This document shows, piece by piece, positions 45,026 to 46,847 of a stretch of 46,847 bases of DNA. Source of the stretch: Carex sylvatica (Eukaryota; Streptophyta; Magnoliopsida; Poales; Cyperaceae). The stretch spans positions 1-46,847 of the forward strand of contig CAXKVR010000377.1 of assembly GCA_964058845.1 (NCBI GenBank). Direction: 5' to 3'. The notes under the pieces were generated by a model. The model saw only the letters and a program-made list of their open reading frames with translations. It had not been told where the DNA came from and made no database searches. The stretch's first letter is position 1. Each line of letters begins with the position of its first letter. The translations under genes and the position numbers were made by a program.

Positions 45026-45526
45026 TAGGGGTTTGCTAACGGGTAGGGTACGGGCGGGTAGGGTATACCCGGAGTCGGGTATCACGGATATACAGGTACC
45101 ACGGGCCGGGTATCATGGGTATTTTTTTCAAAATCCGTACCCTACTCGTCTTATACCCGTACTTGTGGTACCCTTGATGGGTAGGGCGGTCCGGGTAGGG
45201 TACCCGGTCCGATTTTTCTTTTTCTTTTTATGTTATTTTTTTCGGCAGCAAATTCGAAATTTCAAAAAAATTGAATTTTTTTGAAATTTTTAACGGGTAG
45301 GGGTACCAGTACGGGTCGGGCGCCGGGTCGGGTCGGGCGGGTACGGGCGTAATTCGGACCGAGTTTGCCAGGTATTAAACCAAATAACCGTACCCTACCC
45401 ATTTTATGCCCGTACCCGTGTACCCGTTTACCCGACCCATACCCGGGCTCGGGCACAGGTACCCCGGGTACCGGGCACGGGCGGATCGGGTACGGGTTGT
45501 CCGACCCGGGTTTTTGCAAAGCACTA
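45026..45526. mobile_element. hAT-like non-autonomous element, 501 bp, GGGTACCC-rich, perfect 8-bp duplication
   Basis: TACATAGG flanks it at 45018-45025 and 45527-45534. The ends TAGGGGTTTGC and GCAAAGCACTA are inverted complements with one mismatch. The inside is full of CGGGTA/TACCCG words in both orientations (about 45040-45215 and 45290-45510) around a T/A-rich middle, giving long potential pairing. Open frames on both strands are a by-product of the repeats. Confidence 0.85.
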
Positions 45527-45548
45527 TACATAGGTAATGGATTTTTTC

Positions 45549-45952
45549 GAGTTGGGCTACAGTGAGTTGTCAAGCAAAATCTTTATTTTACTTTACGTTT
45601 ATATTTTTTATATTTAAATTTCAAAGAAACTATTTGAACTACTTAACATGGTCTTCATATTGAAATGCGGTACAAGACTACAAATTTTATATTTTTTGAA
45701 AATTATTTACTATTTTTTAGAATATTTCAAAATCATTAATTTTATGATCCATAATCCATTAAAAGTTACGGTTTTCTACCTATGTAAAAAAATACTAAAA
45801 AAATTTCAAAAAAATATAAAATTTAGTCTCTAGCATATTTCAATATAGATATCATGTTGAGCAATTTGGATCGATTGTTTGGTCTTTAAAACAGAGATAT
45901 CATCATGAAGTAAAACAAGATTCTTACTTCGCAACTCACCATAACCTATCTC
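45549..45952. mobile_element. MITE, 404 bp, 9-bp target duplication (1 mismatch)
   Basis: The left GAGTTGGGCTACAGTGAGTTG faces the right CAACTCACCATAACCTATCTC. The next blocks (AAAATCTTTATTTTACTT against AAGTAAAACAAGATTCTTAC) also pair. The flanks are GATTTTTTC (45540-45548) and AATTTTTTC (45953-45961). It shares the TTTACTATTTTTTAG..AAAATATAAAATTTAGTCTCTAG core type with the other MITEs. It starts 14 bp after the hAT-like element's duplication. Confidence 0.78.
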
Positions 45953-45961
45953 AATTTTTTC

Positions 45962-46445
45962 AACATTTTTTCTTTATTATAATTTGTTTTGTAATATTTA
46001 TTTCTATATATTTTGTTATTATTTTCTATTAACTAACTTAAAATATGAAAAAAATAACTAAAAATGATCAGTTACGCTGCGTTTGTGGCCATACGTATAA
46101 TAATTCGTGCGACGTGATAATTCACTACTATTTTAATCACGTCACATAAAAATAAAAATAAATATAAGTCACGCACTGTTTTTCTGCATTAAGATGCTAA
46201 AAAAATAAAATCAATATTTTAGCATCAGAACTACGGCCCAACGTAGAAATCAAACCCAAATATTTCTAACAATTTCACGAGGCTTCCACTAGTGGTCCGT
46301 CACTCGTTAACGCTTGCCTGTTTGGGACACAACTCAACGGTTGTGGAACCAATTGTGAAGGATAAGTTTCGTACCCTGAGTTTGATTGTTTTTGTGGAGT
46401 CATTTCTCGGAAATATATATGGAAAAAAATATATAAATTGAAAAT
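45962..46445. other. AT-rich spacer
   Basis: No gene recognised. Confidence 0.4.
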
Positions 46446-46847
46446 GAGGAGGGTTCTAATGCACTATCATTTTGGTGCTTCAATGTGCATCACGTCTTTT
46501 ATCTCCGTTTTGAAAGTCCGAACAGTTGATCCGAACCGCTCAACATGATCTTCATAATAAAATATGCTTGGAGACCAAATTTTATATTTTTTAGAATTTT
46601 TTTACTATTGTTTTAGATAGTACAATATGACTTTATCGGATGGTCCAGAATCTCCTTAAAAAGGTGATTTTCTATCTATCTAAAAAATAGTAAAAAAATT
46701 CTAAAAAATATAAAATTTGGTCTCCAAGCATATTTTATTATGAAGATCATGTTGAGCGGTTCGGATCGACTGTTCGAACTTTGAAAATAAAAATAAAAGA
46801 CATGATGCATATTGGAGCACCAAAATAATAGTGCATTTGAACCCTCC
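46446..46847. mobile_element. MITE, about 404 bp, cut by the window edge
   Basis: The left GAGGAGGGTTCTAATGCACTAT faces the right ATAGTGCATTTGAACCCTCC, which runs to the last base of the window; by symmetry about 2 bases are missing. The core GGAGACCAAATTTTATATTTTTTAGAATTTTTTTACTATT and its mirror place it with the elements at 12978, 36556 and 42765. Confidence 0.78.

Noticed and set aside
45033..45573. 83-103-codon open frames rich in PYP/GTGT
   Set aside because: They fall entirely within the GGGTACCC repeats of the hAT-like element and occur on both strands.
1..46847. LTR retrotransposons, Helitrons, tRNA and rRNA genes
   Set aside because: I looked for paired long direct repeats with primer-binding sites, reverse transcriptase or Rep/helicase frames, and tRNA cloverleaf boxes, and saw none I could support by eye; a structural search could still find decayed pieces.

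Overview
The window is nuclear DNA from a flowering plant. The signs are a two-exon CYP78A-type P450 with its conserved intron position, an intronless F-box/kelch gene, TTTAGGG-type telomere-like tracts, short GT-AG introns of 70-110 bases, a plant-mobile-domain (PMD) gene, and a dense population of small inverted-repeat transposons in AT-rich spacer. The species cannot be fixed from the sequence. Only two host genes are convincing; almost everything else is mobile-element DNA or decayed spacer.

Layout. 1-2.3 kb: an F-box/kelch-repeat gene (494-1564, +) with an inverted repeat just upstream. 2.3-12.9 kb: AT-rich repeat land. It holds a TIR element (3580-4316), a MITE with a 9-bp target duplication (6463-6856), and a nested complex at 8.0-11.3 kb. 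In that complex a 1,039-bp Pack-MULE-like element (8151-9189) has landed inside one arm of an older inverted repeat. The Pack-MULE carries what looks like a captured gene for a small eight-cysteine secreted peptide on the minus strand. 12.9-15.7 kb: the CYP78A gene (exons 13501-14502 and 15038-15655, +), whose promoter carries a 391-bp MITE ending 38 bp before the TATA box. 16.1-16.6 kb: two MITEs in tandem separated by a shared 9-bp duplication. 17.4-21.8 kb: a hAT-like element, a 219-bp MITE with a perfect 10-bp duplication, a 1.36-kb foldback element and a telomere-like tract.

22.5-31.9 kb is the centrepiece: a 9,325-bp Mutator-like element (MULE) bounded by roughly 280-300-bp terminal inverted repeats and a perfect 9-bp target duplication (ACCATCAAC). 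It carries two convergent genes. A multi-exon PMD gene runs rightward from the left TIR, and a mudrA-like transposase (WRKY-GCM1-type zinc finger, DDE core, SWIM finger) runs leftward from the right TIR. This mirrors the two-gene convergent layout of maize MuDR, with a PMD gene in the place of mudrB. Both genes show damage: in-frame stops in the 3' part of the PMD gene, and three apparent one-base indels in the transposase.

31.9-46.8 kb is gene-free. It holds hAT-like elements with 8-bp duplications (45026-45526; more weakly 32313-33837) and a series of 200-760-bp MITEs, many with intact 9-bp duplications. Several of these share an internal core and GAG-starting termini. The resident MULE could be the type of element that supplied their transposase; that is inference, not something the sequence proves.
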